Assembly: GCF_017313225.1 (NCBI RefSeq) | Contig: NZ_JAFLNE010000001.1 | Location: forward strand, 620,001-684,000 | DNA length: 64,000 nucleotides | Origin: Allomuricauda sp. CAU 1633 | GTDB taxonomy: Bacteria > Bacteroidota > Bacteroidia > Flavobacteriales > Flavobacteriaceae | Direction of reading: 5' to 3' | Part shown: positions 7,539 through 16,697 of the stretch, one piece after another | How the letters are laid out: each line of letters opens with the position of its first letter | Numbering within the stretch: position 1 is the first letter of the stretch | The notes under the pieces: generated by a model | What the model was told of the DNA's origin: nothing | Seen by the model: the letters and a program-made list of their open reading frames with translations, nothing else | The model's database searches: none | Translations under genes and position numbers: made by a program

Positions 7539-10220
7539 ATGAAAAGAATTTACTTGGCTTTTGTGGCGATTTTTGTGTCCGCAATGGCATTTTCACAAGG
7601 AACAATTACTGGTACTGTGGTGGATGGCGAGCTTGGCGGCCCGCTTCCTGGCGCCAGTGTGGTAGTTAAAGGTACTTCCATAGGTACTTCTACTGATTTT
7701 GATGGAAACTTTACTTTGGAAGTTGATCAAGCTTCTGGAACTTTGGTGGTTTCCTACATCGGATTTGTTAAGCAGAACATTACTTTTAGTTCAGCTGGGA
7801 GCGTCGGAACCATTTCTTTGCAACCTGATGCAGAAGAATTGGAAGGAGTTGTAGTAGTTGGTACAGGTATTATTGACCTTGCAGCCGACAGAAAAACCCC
7901 AATCGCAGTTTCTTCCGTTCCAATTAAGGTTATTCAAGAAAAAATTGGTACCCAAGACGTTACCATGACCTTGGTGAATACTCCTTCTGTATATGTTTCT
8001 GGACAGGCAGGTGGTTTTGGAGACACCAACATGAGGGTTCGTGGTTTTGATCAGGACAACACCGCTTTTCTTTTAAACGGACAACCAATCAACGGTATGG
8101 AAGATGGTTTGATGTACTGGTCAAACTGGTCTGGTTTGAATGATGTTGCCTCTGGGGTTCAGATTCAACGAGGCTTGGGATCTTCAAAATTGGCCATTTC
8201 TTCTGTTGGGGGTACGGTGAACTTTGTGACCAAGGCCACTGAGATGAACGAAGGCGGTTTTGGCTATTCCACTGTGGCCAACAACAACTACATTAAAGTT
8301 TCTGGTGGATATAATACTGGTGTTTCTGATAAGGGATGGGGATTAAGTGTTATGCTTTCCCACTGGCAAGGAGATGGATATAATGAGGGTAACTTTGGTG
8401 AAGGCCAGACCTACTTTATTTCTGTGGGATATACGCCCAATGATAGCCACAACTTCAACTTTTTGGTTACTGGCGCACCTCAGTTCCACGACCAGAACTT
8501 TACCAAACCCATCTCTAGCTATTTGGAGTATGGTTTACGTTACAACAATAACTGGGGTACTTACAATGGCCAATACCTTACGGAAAGAAGAAACTTTTAC
8601 CACAAGCCTGTTGCTAACCTAAACTGGGACTGGAACATTGATTCTTCTACAAGTTTGTCAACTGTGTTGTATGCCTCTTGGGGTAATGGTGGTGGTACCG
8701 GAGATCGCGGTAACCGAATTAGAACAGACGACGGTTATGTAGACTACGATGCCATTTATGCCTTTAATAACAGCGTGCCCAATGGTGAAGGAGGATACTT
8801 TGCTGCAGGAGGGGGTTATGTTACCAGATCATCCATGAACCTGCACAGCTGGTATGGCTTAATTTCCAACTTCGAAAAACAACTTTCTGACAACCTTACT
8901 TGGAATGTTGGTTTCGATTTAAGAACTTACTATGGAAAACACTTTAGGGTAGTTTCTGACTTTCATGGTCTTAGCTCATGGCAAGAGAACATTCGTTTAA
9001 GAGATCAGAATAATGACCATCAAACGTATGGTACTTTTGGCACTTACAAACAAGTAATTGCCACGGAATCTTTTAGGCCATCTGGATGGGAAGCAGCTTT
9101 TGATAGCTATCCAGAAGACCAAAAAATTGCCTACAGCAATGATGAGCGAATCTCTTACGGAGGATTGTTCACGCAATTGGAGTATGCTACCGATCAATTT
9201 TCTGCGTTCTTCCAAGGATCTATTTCAAATCAATATCACCAAAGATTCGATCCTTTCCAATATGCAGACCAATCTTTGATCGATGGTACTTCATCTCAAG
9301 GTACAGGAACTCCGCTTCCTGCTGGTATCACTGATGGTGTGGATTCCGAAAAAGTGAACAACTTTGGATATAACGCTAAAGGAGGTTTCAGCTATAGCCC
9401 AACTGATCAGCATAGCTTTTATGCAAATGCAGGTTACTATAACCGTCAACCCTATCATGACAATATTTATCTGAACTTTACCAACCAAATCAATCCGTTA
9501 ACGGAGAATGAAAAGATTTTGGGATTGGAAGCGGGTTATGCTTACTCTAGCTCCATGTTCTCTGGTAGTGTAAACCTTTACCGTACTTCTTGGAAAGACC
9601 GTGTGGTGACCAGCTCCAATGTTGTTGATGATGTGGTTACCTACACCTCTAACTTTGGTGCAGAGCAGTTGCACTCTGGGGTTGAATTGGATTTTAAACT
9701 AAGACCGGTTAGTGGACTTAGCTTTAATGGTTTTGCATCCATAGGAAATTGGGAATACCAAGGTGAAACCGTAACCCAAGTTACTGATGAGGAGCGTAAT
9801 GTTATTAGCACTGAACCTGTTGACATTGATGGTGGTAAAGTGGGTGGTGCCGCTCAACTATCTGGTGGACTAGGTTTTGCTTACAGAATTACCAGCATGT
9901 TCTCTATTGATTCTGATTTCAGATACTATGACAACCTTTATTCTGATGTAGGTGCAGTTAAGGAAAACCTTGAATTGCCATCCTTCAGTCTATTGGATGC
10001 TGGGGTAACTTTCAACCTTCCTTTGGGAATTGATAAAACCAAAAACCTGAAGATCAGAGCCAATATGAACAACGTATTGGATAAGGAATACATCTCTAGA
10101 CTTACCACCAATAATTTCGCAGAAGCAGGCGATGAGCTTTATGATGGTATTGCTGTTTCTAACCAAGGATACTTTGGTTTAGGTAGAACTTGGAACGTTA
10201 CTTTGCGTTACGATTTCTAA
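7539..10220 (+). CDS. TonB-dependent outer membrane receptor
   Basis: 893 residues with a signal peptide ending at AFSQG (about 20). Residues 21-100 are a carboxypeptidase-like regulatory domain (ITGTVVDGELGGPLPGASV). The plug domain follows (about 120-230) with MRVRGFDQDNTAFLLNGQPINGM, and the rest is a 22-strand beta-barrel ending in LRYDF with a C-terminal Phe. Such receptors import a ligand through the outer membrane with energy from TonB-ExbB-ExbD. No SusD-type lipoprotein is adjacent, so a glycan substrate is not indicated; the ligand is unknown. The gene appears to be monocistronic, with a terminator directly after it. Confidence 0.93.
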   Translation: MKRIYLAFVAIFVSAMAFSQGTITGTVVDGELGGPLPGASVVVKGTSIGTSTDFDGNFTLEVDQASGTLVVSYIGFVKQNITFSSAGSVGTISLQPDAEELEGVVVVGTGIIDLAADRKTPIAVSSVPIKVIQEKIGTQDVTMTLVNTPSVYVSGQAGGFGDTNMRVRGFDQDNTAFLLNGQPINGMEDGLMYWSNWSGLNDVASGVQIQRGLGSSKLAISSVGGTVNFVTKATEMNEGGFGYSTVANNNYIKVSGGYNTGVSDKGWGLSVMLSHWQGDGYNEGNFGEGQTYFISVGYTPNDSHNFNFLVTGAPQFHDQNFTKPISSYLEYGLRYNNNWGTYNGQYLTERRNFYHKPVANLNWDWNIDSSTSLSTVLYASWGNGGGTGDRGNRIRTDDGYVDYDAIYAFNNSVPNGEGGYFAAGGGYVTRSSMNLHSWYGLISNFEKQLSDNLTWNVGFDLRTYYGKHFRVVSDFHGLSSWQENIRLRDQNNDHQTYGTFGTYKQVIATESFRPSGWEAAFDSYPEDQKIAYSNDERISYGGLFTQLEYATDQFSAFFQGSISNQYHQRFDPFQYADQSLIDGTSSQGTGTPLPAGITDGVDSEKVNNFGYNAKGGFSYSPTDQHSFYANAGYYNRQPYHDNIYLNFTNQINPLTENEKILGLEAGYAYSSSMFSGSVNLYRTSWKDRVVTSSNVVDDVVTYTSNFGAEQLHSGVELDFKLRPVSGLSFNGFASIGNWEYQGETVTQVTDEERNVISTEPVDIDGGKVGGAAQLSGGLGFAYRITSMFSIDSDFRYYDNLYSDVGAVKENLELPSFSLLDAGVTFNLPLGIDKTKNLKIRANMNNVLDKEYISRLTTNNFAEAGDELYDGIAVSNQGYFGLGRTWNVTLRYDF

Positions 10221-10240
10221 TCTAATTATAAGAATATATG

Positions 10241-10268
10241 AAACCCTGCCCATCGGCAGGGTTTTTTT
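10241..10268 (+). terminator. Rho-independent terminator after the TonB receptor
   Basis: AAACCCTGCC (10241-10250) and GGCAGGGTTT (10255-10264) form a perfect 10-bp stem with a CATC loop followed by a T tract. Confidence 0.92.
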
Positions 10269-10313
10269 ATGTTCAAAATCGTTATTTTTAGAATCGAAAA
10301 AACTCTACTCAAA

Positions 10314-10751
10314 ATGGAAATTATCAAGAACCTTCACTCGTATCTTGCCTACATTGTATTGGCCGTACTCATCATTGCGGTGGTCAATGCCCTATTGGGG
10401 TGGCTGGGCAAAAAGGATTTTACCCTTCAAAAAGACCTAAGGATAAGTTTGTTTGCACTCATTTTAAGCCATATTCAGCTTTTGGTGGGGCTTATTCTGT
10501 ACTTCGTTTCGGCGAATGGCCTTAAAGCCATCCAAAGCTTAGGAATGGGAGGATTGAACGCGCCTGCACGACTCTTGGCGGTGGAACACCCCTTTATTAA
10601 CATCATAGCCTTGGCGTTGATTACCATTGGGTGGTCTCGTCATAAAAAGTTTATGGAAAGCGACAAAAAGTTTAAGACCATCACCATTTTCTATGGCCTT
10701 GGGCTGTTATTGATCCTAAGCCGTATTCCTTGGGGGCAGTGGTTTGGTTAA
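10314..10751 (+). CDS. Small four-helix membrane protein
   Basis: 145 residues from the ATG at 10314; an upstream in-frame ATG lies inside the terminator tail and is unlikely. Four hydrophobic segments are visible (about 8-30, 43-65, 80-105 and 118-135). Histidines occur in several of them (HSYLAY, LSHIQL, EHPFIN), a pattern that could suggest cofactor or metal binding as in small cytochrome-b-like proteins, but no firm motif is present. Family members seem common in Flavobacteriaceae and are often labelled as cytochrome B or, wrongly, as a ribosomal protein. The function is unknown. Confidence 0.8.
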   Translation: MEIIKNLHSYLAYIVLAVLIIAVVNALLGWLGKKDFTLQKDLRISLFALILSHIQLLVGLILYFVSANGLKAIQSLGMGGLNAPARLLAVEHPFINIIALALITIGWSRHKKFMESDKKFKTITIFYGLGLLLILSRIPWGQWFG

Positions 10752-10758
10752 GATTTTC

Positions 10759-10798
10759 ATTCCCGCGAACCTGCCTGTCGGCAGACAGGGGCGGGAAT
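10759..10798. repeat. Nested inverted repeat, possible REP-like element and bidirectional terminator
   Basis: ATTCCCGC (10759-10766) and GCGGGAAT (10791-10798) form an outer 8-bp stem. Inside is CCTGCCTGTCGGCAGACAGG, which can fold in two alternative ways (CTGCC/GGCAG or CTGTC/GACAG). It lies between two convergent genes, 7 bases after one stop and 1 base before the other. Such CCTGCC-GGCAGG palindromes recur in flavobacterial intergenic regions by my recollection, but only this copy is seen here. Confidence 0.6.
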
Positions 10799-10799
10799 C

Positions 10800-11837
10800 T
10801 CATTCAACTTCTTTAACCAAAAACAAATACGCCGGAAAATGATCGCTATACCCTGCCGTATAGCTTCCGCCTGCATACGTTCTTAGGGGGTAACCTTTGT
10901 ATTTTCCTTCAGTGGTTCGGATAAAGGAAGGTGAAAAAATGCCCGCTTTCCAATACGAAAGGGTCTCTTTTTCATCATTGACCACATTGGAGGTCATAAA
11001 AAACTGGTCAAACAAGTTCCACTTATCTCGGTAAGCCAACGAACCGATTCCCTTTTTGTACAATTGCTCCATGGGGTTGAAGAGACTTAAACTGTCCAAT
11101 TGTTTTGTTTTTCCTTTGGTTTTCAGGATGCTCTTGAGACTATCATCCCTGGGATCATCGTTTAAATCGCCCATACAAATGATTTTTGCCTTCCAGTTCA
11201 GATTTTGGATGGAATCAATAATACGTTTGTTCAACAGTGCGGCCCGTACCCGTTTGGGATTGCTTTTGGCGGCACCGCCTCTTCTTGATGGCCAGTGGTT
11301 CACCACAAAATAGAAGTCCTCATCGTCCATAAGTCCTCCTACCACCAATTGGTCACGTGTATAGACCCGCTCACCAAGGTCATCAAACAATAAAAGGCGA
11401 TGGCTCTTAAAGGAAGTGGGCAAATAAGAGGATTTTTTAAAAAGTAGTGCAACATCAATCCCCCGCGCATCCGGGGAATCAAAATGCACAATCCCATAAT
11501 CTTTGTCCCTCAAATTCGGGTGAATGATAAGATCTTCCACTACTTTTCGGTTCTCCACTTCGCACAGGCCAATAACATCTGGTGAAGTTTTGGACGTGTC
11601 CTCCCCTATTTTGGAAAGCACCTTTGAAATGTGGTCAATCTTTTGGAGATACCGTTCTTGCGTCCAATGATAGCTTCCTTCGGGAGTACGATCATCATCA
11701 AAAGTGAGAGAATCGTTCTCCGTATCAAACAGGTTTTCAACATTGTAGAACGCAATGGTTCTTAGGGTATACGTTTTGGACGTTTGTCCATAAAGTGAGG
11801 TCGATATTAATACAAGTAGGCATATTAATAATCGCAT
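10800..11837 (-). CDS. Secreted endonuclease/exonuclease/phosphatase family protein
   Basis: 345 residues with a signal peptide (cleavage near SLYGQ, about 18). The EEP fold motifs are all present: AFYNVENLFD, the metal-binding Glu in GLCEVENR, NHWPSRRGG, the GDLNDDPRDD catalytic motif and the terminal YSDHFP. EEP enzymes cleave phosphodiester or phosphomonoester bonds in DNA, RNA, nucleotides or inositol phosphates. The signal peptide places this one outside the cytoplasm. It is divergent from a TonB receptor and a DUF5689/lamin-tail lipoprotein, with about 100 bases between the starts. Together these suggest breakdown of an external phosphoester and uptake of the product; nucleic acid is a reasonable guess for the substrate, not shown. 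Confidence 0.88.
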   Translation of the reverse strand: MRLLICLLVLISTSLYGQTSKTYTLRTIAFYNVENLFDTENDSLTFDDDRTPEGSYHWTQERYLQKIDHISKVLSKIGEDTSKTSPDVIGLCEVENRKVVEDLIIHPNLRDKDYGIVHFDSPDARGIDVALLFKKSSYLPTSFKSHRLLLFDDLGERVYTRDQLVVGGLMDDEDFYFVVNHWPSRRGGAAKSNPKRVRAALLNKRIIDSIQNLNWKAKIICMGDLNDDPRDDSLKSILKTKGKTKQLDSLSLFNPMEQLYKKGIGSLAYRDKWNLFDQFFMTSNVVNDEKETLSYWKAGIFSPSFIRTTEGKYKGYPLRTYAGGSYTAGYSDHFPAYLFLVKEVE

Positions 11838-11940
11838 TTTATTTTGATTTTGCCACTAAAATAAGTAAGATTGCGAAATTATCGCGCAGCCTGTAAGGCA
11901 ATTACAACCCCTTTTTTATTAATTAACCTACTCATAAGCT

Positions 11941-14682
11941 ATGAGAACAGCTATGTTCTTGGCTGTATTTTGTTGGTCTACTATGCAATATGGGCAACAG
12001 GGTACTACCATTACAGGGCGTGTGCAAGAAAGGGGAACCAATGCGCCTATTTATAAAGCCAGTATTACCATTAAAGGCTTTTCACAAGAATTTTTTTCCG
12101 ATGAATCTGGGAACTTTGAGATTACTCCTCAAGATTCTGAAGAGGTTTTGTTAATTATTTCTGCTCCTGATTTTATTTCAAAACGATTTTCAGTATTCCT
12201 ATCTGGTGAAACCATTGACTTAGGAGAGATTGTATTGGAAAGAGACATTGAAAGGGAAAAGACAGATAATTTGATAACCCTTACTGATGGTGATCTTTTG
12301 GATGATGGAGAAACCGTTTCGGGCACTTTGGGACTGTTGCAGTCCACAAAGGATATATTCCTGAATAGGGCTGCTTTTGATTTTGGTCAGGCCTTTTTTA
12401 AGGTCCGAGGGTACGATTCTCGAAACGGTAACGTCTTGATCAATGGCATTCCCATGAACAAATTTTTTGACGGTCGACCCCAGTGGAATAATTGGGGCGG
12501 GCTCAATGATGTGGTCAGAAACCAAGAATATACCTACGGGTTGACCGAGAACCCGTATGCCTTTGGTGGAATTTTGGGCACAACAAATATTGATACAAGC
12601 CCATCTGGGATGCGGCCGGGCATTCGTTTGTCCAGTTCCGCATCCAACAGAACGTACAGAGGTAGGCTGATGGCCACCTATAATTCCGGATTGGGGAAAA
12701 ATGGTTTTGCCTATACCTTTTCAGCTTCAAGACGATGGGCCAAAGAGGGTTATGTTGAGGGCACTTTGTATGATGCATATTCCTTTTTCGGAGCACTGGA
12801 ATATCAATTCAACCCACAGAACAGCATCATGTTTACCTCTATTCTGGCACGAAACCGAAGAGGGCGCTCCTCCGCACTTACGGAAGAGGCCTTCGCGCTC
12901 ATGGGGAATCAGTATAATCCGTATTGGGGCACTCAAGATGGACGAATTCGAAATTCAAGGGAGCGGGATATTTTTGAGCCCCTATTTCTATTGAACTATA
13001 GGTTGAAACTGGATAAATTGGACTGGAACTTGGGTGTGGCCTATCAATTTGGCTCCAATGCAAGAAGCCGATTGGGCTATTTTAATGCTCCTAATCCAGA
13101 CCCTACCTACTACCGATATTTGCCCAGTTACCACATCAATAGTTCCATTGGGGCGGATTTTATAAATGCAAATCTGGCCAAGGAAGCTCTTTTGGACAAC
13201 CCCCAAATGGATTGGGAACAGCTCTATACCGCCAATGCCAATCCTAATACTAATGGCAAAGCGGCCTATGTGCTTTATAATGATGTTGCCAGCGACAATC
13301 AGATGACCTTTTCAACCAGTTTGGACTACAATTTTAATGAGATGATCAACTTGGGTCTGGGTGGGAATTATAGAAAAATGTCTTCGGACAATTATGCAGA
13401 AATCCAAGATTTGTTGGGGGCCACCTTTCATGAGGATATTGATGCGTTTTCCAACACCTTGAACGATAGCAATGAAAGCTTGGAGAAAATGGAAGGGGAC
13501 ATGTTCAATTACCATTACACTTTGGATGCATCCCAATTTGAGGTTTTTGGACAAGCCTCTGTATCAGCAAAAAAATGGAGTGGATTTGCTTCGGCTTCCA
13601 TGACCAGCTTTGCAGTGCAACGAAATGGGCTGTTTGCCAACGAACGCTTTTTGGAAAATTCGTTCGGGCCGAGTGAAAAGATGTCTTTTTCCTCTATTGG
13701 GCTAAAGGGTGGCCTAAGCTATTTTATAACGGGAAGGCATTGGTTTACGCTTAACGGCGCAAAAATAGAACGGGCGCCCACACTTCAGAACACCTTTATC
13801 AACCCAAGGGAGAACAATGCGGTTGTTCCCGATATCCAGAAAGAGGTGGTGACCACGGTAGATTTGAATTACTTCATCAGATTGCCCGATGTTACGGGGC
13901 GAATCAGTGCGTTCTACACCCGTTTTCAAAACTTGACCGACATCAACTTCTTTTTTGTGGACTCAGGACTGGGTTCGGACTTCGTACAGGAGGTCATCAC
14001 TGGTTTGGATCAGCTGCATAAAGGGATAGAGTTTGGATTGGAGTATGAAGCCTCATCTAGCGTAAAAATAACCGCCGTTGGAAACTTTGGTCATTACGTA
14101 TATGCCAGTGACCCTTTTGTACAGATAAATTTTGATACGGCCGGAGCAGAAGAAGAACTCATTGATCCCGAAGGGACTATAGATTTGGGCATAGCCAAAC
14201 TGAAAGAGCTCAAATTGGCGCAAGGCCCACAAACCGCATTGGCTTTGGGGGTGTCATATAGGGCGCCGAAGTATTGGTGGGTCGGGGCTACAACCAATTA
14301 CCTTACCAATAATTATGCTAATCTGTCCACCATCACACGCACGCCAAGCTTTCTGTTAGACCCGGACACCGGCGAACGTTTCCCTAATGCCACTGATGAA
14401 AATGTTGATAAGCTACTAAGACAAAAACCCTTGGATGATATCTACCTGCTCAACCTCATTGGTGGAAAATCATGGTTATGGGGCAAAAAATATATCAGTG
14501 CTTTTGTCAGCATCAACAATCTTTTCGATTCGGTTTTTAGGACTGGTGGTTATGAACAAAGCCGTAACGGCAATTTTGGACAATTGCAAAAAGACAATTT
14601 GAGTGGTACCCCGTCCTTCGCACCAAAATATTGGTACAGCTATGGAAGAACCTATTTTTTGAATCTGGCAATCAGTTTTTAA
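11941..14682 (+). CDS. TonB-dependent receptor, carboxypeptidase-like regulatory domain
   Basis: 913 residues. A signal peptide (to about residue 20, MQYGQQ) is followed by a CarboxypepD_reg-like domain (TTITGRVQERGTNAPIYKAS), a plug (about 130-215, with FFKVRGYDSRNGNVLING) and a long barrel ending in LNLAISF. It transports an unknown ligand across the outer membrane with TonB energy. The gene is divergent from the secreted EEP hydrolase and 11 bases upstream of the DUF5689 lipoprotein gene, which suggests that the three form one functional unit. The DUF5689 lipoprotein could be the SusD-like surface partner of this SusC-like channel, but it is not a SusD homologue in sequence. Confidence 0.92.
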   Translation: MRTAMFLAVFCWSTMQYGQQGTTITGRVQERGTNAPIYKASITIKGFSQEFFSDESGNFEITPQDSEEVLLIISAPDFISKRFSVFLSGETIDLGEIVLERDIEREKTDNLITLTDGDLLDDGETVSGTLGLLQSTKDIFLNRAAFDFGQAFFKVRGYDSRNGNVLINGIPMNKFFDGRPQWNNWGGLNDVVRNQEYTYGLTENPYAFGGILGTTNIDTSPSGMRPGIRLSSSASNRTYRGRLMATYNSGLGKNGFAYTFSASRRWAKEGYVEGTLYDAYSFFGALEYQFNPQNSIMFTSILARNRRGRSSALTEEAFALMGNQYNPYWGTQDGRIRNSRERDIFEPLFLLNYRLKLDKLDWNLGVAYQFGSNARSRLGYFNAPNPDPTYYRYLPSYHINSSIGADFINANLAKEALLDNPQMDWEQLYTANANPNTNGKAAYVLYNDVASDNQMTFSTSLDYNFNEMINLGLGGNYRKMSSDNYAEIQDLLGATFHEDIDAFSNTLNDSNESLEKMEGDMFNYHYTLDASQFEVFGQASVSAKKWSGFASASMTSFAVQRNGLFANERFLENSFGPSEKMSFSSIGLKGGLSYFITGRHWFTLNGAKIERAPTLQNTFINPRENNAVVPDIQKEVVTTVDLNYFIRLPDVTGRISAFYTRFQNLTDINFFFVDSGLGSDFVQEVITGLDQLHKGIEFGLEYEASSSVKITAVGNFGHYVYASDPFVQINFDTAGAEEELIDPEGTIDLGIAKLKELKLAQGPQTALALGVSYRAPKYWWVGATTNYLTNNYANLSTITRTPSFLLDPDTGERFPNATDENVDKLLRQKPLDDIYLLNLIGGKSWLWGKKYISAFVSINNLFDSVFRTGGYEQSRNGNFGQLQKDNLSGTPSFAPKYWYSYGRTYFLNLAISF

Positions 14683-14693
14683 GCAAACAAATT

Positions 14694-16058
14694 ATGAGAA
14701 AACAAATAGCTATCGGAGCATGTCTTTTTAGTCTGATTTTGGTCGCATCTTGTGTGGGCAATGTGGATTTTGACACGCTCAAAACCCAATGTGATGCAAC
14801 CTTGGAATCCAACCTAAGCTTTGCCGACTTGGATGCAATGGTTGAGGATGAGGTGATACAAATTCATGGTGATTTGGTATTGGAGGGGTATGTGATTTCT
14901 TCGGACAAAGCCGGGAACTTTTTCAATGTACTGTATCTACAGGACGCTCCAGAAAATCCAACCATGGGCATCCAGGTTGAAATTGATTATCGGGAATCCC
15001 ATTTGTTTTATCCAGAAGGGCACAAAGTTTTCGTGAAATTAAAAGACTTGTATTTGGGAAAAAGTGGAGATAATGTGAAGTTGGGAGGCACATTTACCTC
15101 TTTTGGCAATATTTCCGTAGGTCGATTGCCGGGCTTGAAGGTGCTAGAGCATATTTTTTTAGCTTGTGATGAAAGTAGTATGGTTCAGCCTGTTAAAACC
15201 ACAATACCCGAAATAGAAAATGCTCCTTGGAATACCTTGGTCCAAATAGATAGTTTGGAATTTGTGGAAGAGGAATTGGGAGAATTTTATGCCATTGCCA
15301 CAGAAGAAACAGAACGAAGGTTGAAGGACTGTGCTGAAAATGAAATAGTGATGCTGAACAGTGGTTATGCTGATTTTCAAGCTGAATTGCTTCCAGAAAA
15401 TAATGGATCGGTGACCGGTGTTTTAATTAAAGATGGAAAAAATCGGCAATTGGTGATTCGGGGGCTGGAAGACCTTGATTTTTCCAATGACAGATGCCCC
15501 GAGATCATTACCGAGTTTACATCCACCCAAATTTTTATTTCAGAACTGGCTGATCCAGATAACAATTCAAGTGCTCGGTTTGTGGAACTCTACAATTCGG
15601 CAGCAGAACCTCTCGATTTGAATCTCTGGACGCTGCGGCGGTATACGAACGACAATACTGAAGTAAGCTCTGCGATTGATTTGTCTGGTTTCATCATTGG
15701 GGCTCAAAGTACGTTGGTCATATCGCCCAATGCAGAAGAATTTGAGTTGGTCTATGGATTTCCTCCAGATTTGGGGGTTTCCACCAATAGCCCTGCCGAT
15801 TCCAATGGAGATGATAATCTGGAATTGGTAGATCCATTTGGTAAAGTCATCGATATGTTTGGCGTAATTGGCGAAGACGGCTCTGGTACCAACCATGAAT
15901 TTGAAGACGGGCGTACCATTCGCAATCCAAACGTAGTTGAAGGTAACCCGGTCTACACCTTTTCCGAATGGATTATGTACAACGATTCCGGTGATGCAGG
16001 AACCATACAACAACCCCAAAATGCCCCCGAGGATTTTTCCCCAGGGACCAGGGATTAA
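14694..16058 (+). CDS. DUF5689 and lamin-tail domain lipoprotein
   Basis: 454 residues from the ATG at 14694, which gives a lipoprotein signal (SLILVASC, Cys20); an earlier in-frame start would overlap the receptor gene. Residues of about 30-275 fit DUF5689, an OB-like, beta-rich Bacteroidota domain. From about 283 (TQIFISELADPDNN) to about 400 is a lamin-tail domain (FVELYNSA, LNLWTLRRYT, GAQSTLVISP). Lamin-tail domains in bacteria are often joined to secreted nucleases and EEP proteins. The protein probably sits on the cell surface and binds the substrate handled by the adjacent receptor and EEP hydrolase. No catalytic motif is visible. Confidence 0.85.
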   Translation: MRKQIAIGACLFSLILVASCVGNVDFDTLKTQCDATLESNLSFADLDAMVEDEVIQIHGDLVLEGYVISSDKAGNFFNVLYLQDAPENPTMGIQVEIDYRESHLFYPEGHKVFVKLKDLYLGKSGDNVKLGGTFTSFGNISVGRLPGLKVLEHIFLACDESSMVQPVKTTIPEIENAPWNTLVQIDSLEFVEEELGEFYAIATEETERRLKDCAENEIVMLNSGYADFQAELLPENNGSVTGVLIKDGKNRQLVIRGLEDLDFSNDRCPEIITEFTSTQIFISELADPDNNSSARFVELYNSAAEPLDLNLWTLRRYTNDNTEVSSAIDLSGFIIGAQSTLVISPNAEEFELVYGFPPDLGVSTNSPADSNGDDNLELVDPFGKVIDMFGVIGEDGSGTNHEFEDGRTIRNPNVVEGNPVYTFSEWIMYNDSGDAGTIQQPQNAPEDFSPGTRD

Positions 16059-16063
16059 TTTTT

Positions 16064-16594
16064 TTAGAAGGGCTTATACCCAAATTTTTGTCCACCCACA
16101 GAAGCATCGGCCATAAGACCAGCTTTAGGCAATGCAAAAACGGCTACACCATCTTTATATTTGGCATTAAAGGCAATACCAGATTTAAGGGCAACGGCGG
16201 AAGTTTCCGCGGCAAACTGGAACTTTTCTTCCTTAAACCGCTGTAGATCCACAGGGGTTTCAAAAAAGATGACCTCTATAATGGCCTGTCCACCGGCTTG
16301 CAGACCAATGTTCAACTTTTTAAGGTCGGCCATACCTACAGCTCCCCCACCTTCGTAAACAACGCCATTTCCAGAGGCGCCTCCAATGATAAAACCACCT
16401 TTCCCAACATTGGGAAAAATGACATAGCCTGCAGAGTTGTCAAAGAAATTCTCCAATCCGGAATCGGTATCCAAAAGCGTTTGCTTTGCCTTTTGGGCGT
16501 CGGCCATTATTTTTTCATCTTTTTTATTCTGGGCGAAAACACTGGTGGTAAAAGCTACCAATGCCACCAGTACAATTGATTTTAAAACTTTCAT
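16064..16594 (-). CDS. SYLF/YSC84 lipid-binding domain protein
   Basis: 176 residues with a signal peptide (SVFAQ, about 22). The remainder is one SYLF domain: AGYVIFPNVGKGGFIIGGASG, a glycine-rich GVVYEGG stretch, LNIGLQAGGQ and the C-terminal FALPKAGLMADASVGGQKF. SYLF proteins bind phosphoinositides in eukaryotes; the bacterial exported ones have no settled role. A -7 box on this strand lies 26 bases upstream. The gene converges on the DUF5689 gene with only 5 bases between the stops. Confidence 0.9.
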   Translation of the reverse strand: MKVLKSIVLVALVAFTTSVFAQNKKDEKIMADAQKAKQTLLDTDSGLENFFDNSAGYVIFPNVGKGGFIIGGASGNGVVYEGGGAVGMADLKKLNIGLQAGGQAIIEVIFFETPVDLQRFKEEKFQFAAETSAVALKSGIAFNAKYKDGVAVFALPKAGLMADASVGGQKFGYKPF

Positions 16595-16619
16595 AGTGTT
16601 CTTGTTTTATAGTGTTTCT

Positions 16620-16627
16620 CAAAGTTA
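16620..16627 (-). promoter_or_regulatory. -7 promoter box of the SYLF gene
   Basis: Read on the minus strand this is TAACTTTG, an exact match to TANNTTTG. A TTG (minus strand, 16646-16644) lies 16 bases further upstream. It overlaps the tail of the terminator of the DinB gene. Confidence 0.5.
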
Positions 16628-16661
16628 AAAAACAAACCCCTTCCAAAATGGAAAGGGTTTG
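16627..16661 (-). terminator. Terminator of the DinB gene
   Basis: On the minus strand CAAACCCTTTCC and GGAAGGGGTTTG (16661-16650 and 16644-16633) form a 12-bp stem with one G-T pair and an ATTTT loop, followed by a T tract (16632-16627). Confidence 0.88.
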
Positions 16662-16697
16662 CCAATTAATGTTAATTAAACCTTAGGATTAGGCCAT

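Noticed and set aside
10269..10313. Upstream start for the small membrane protein
   Set aside because: That ATG lies at the tail of the terminator and adds residues before the natural hydrophobic start.
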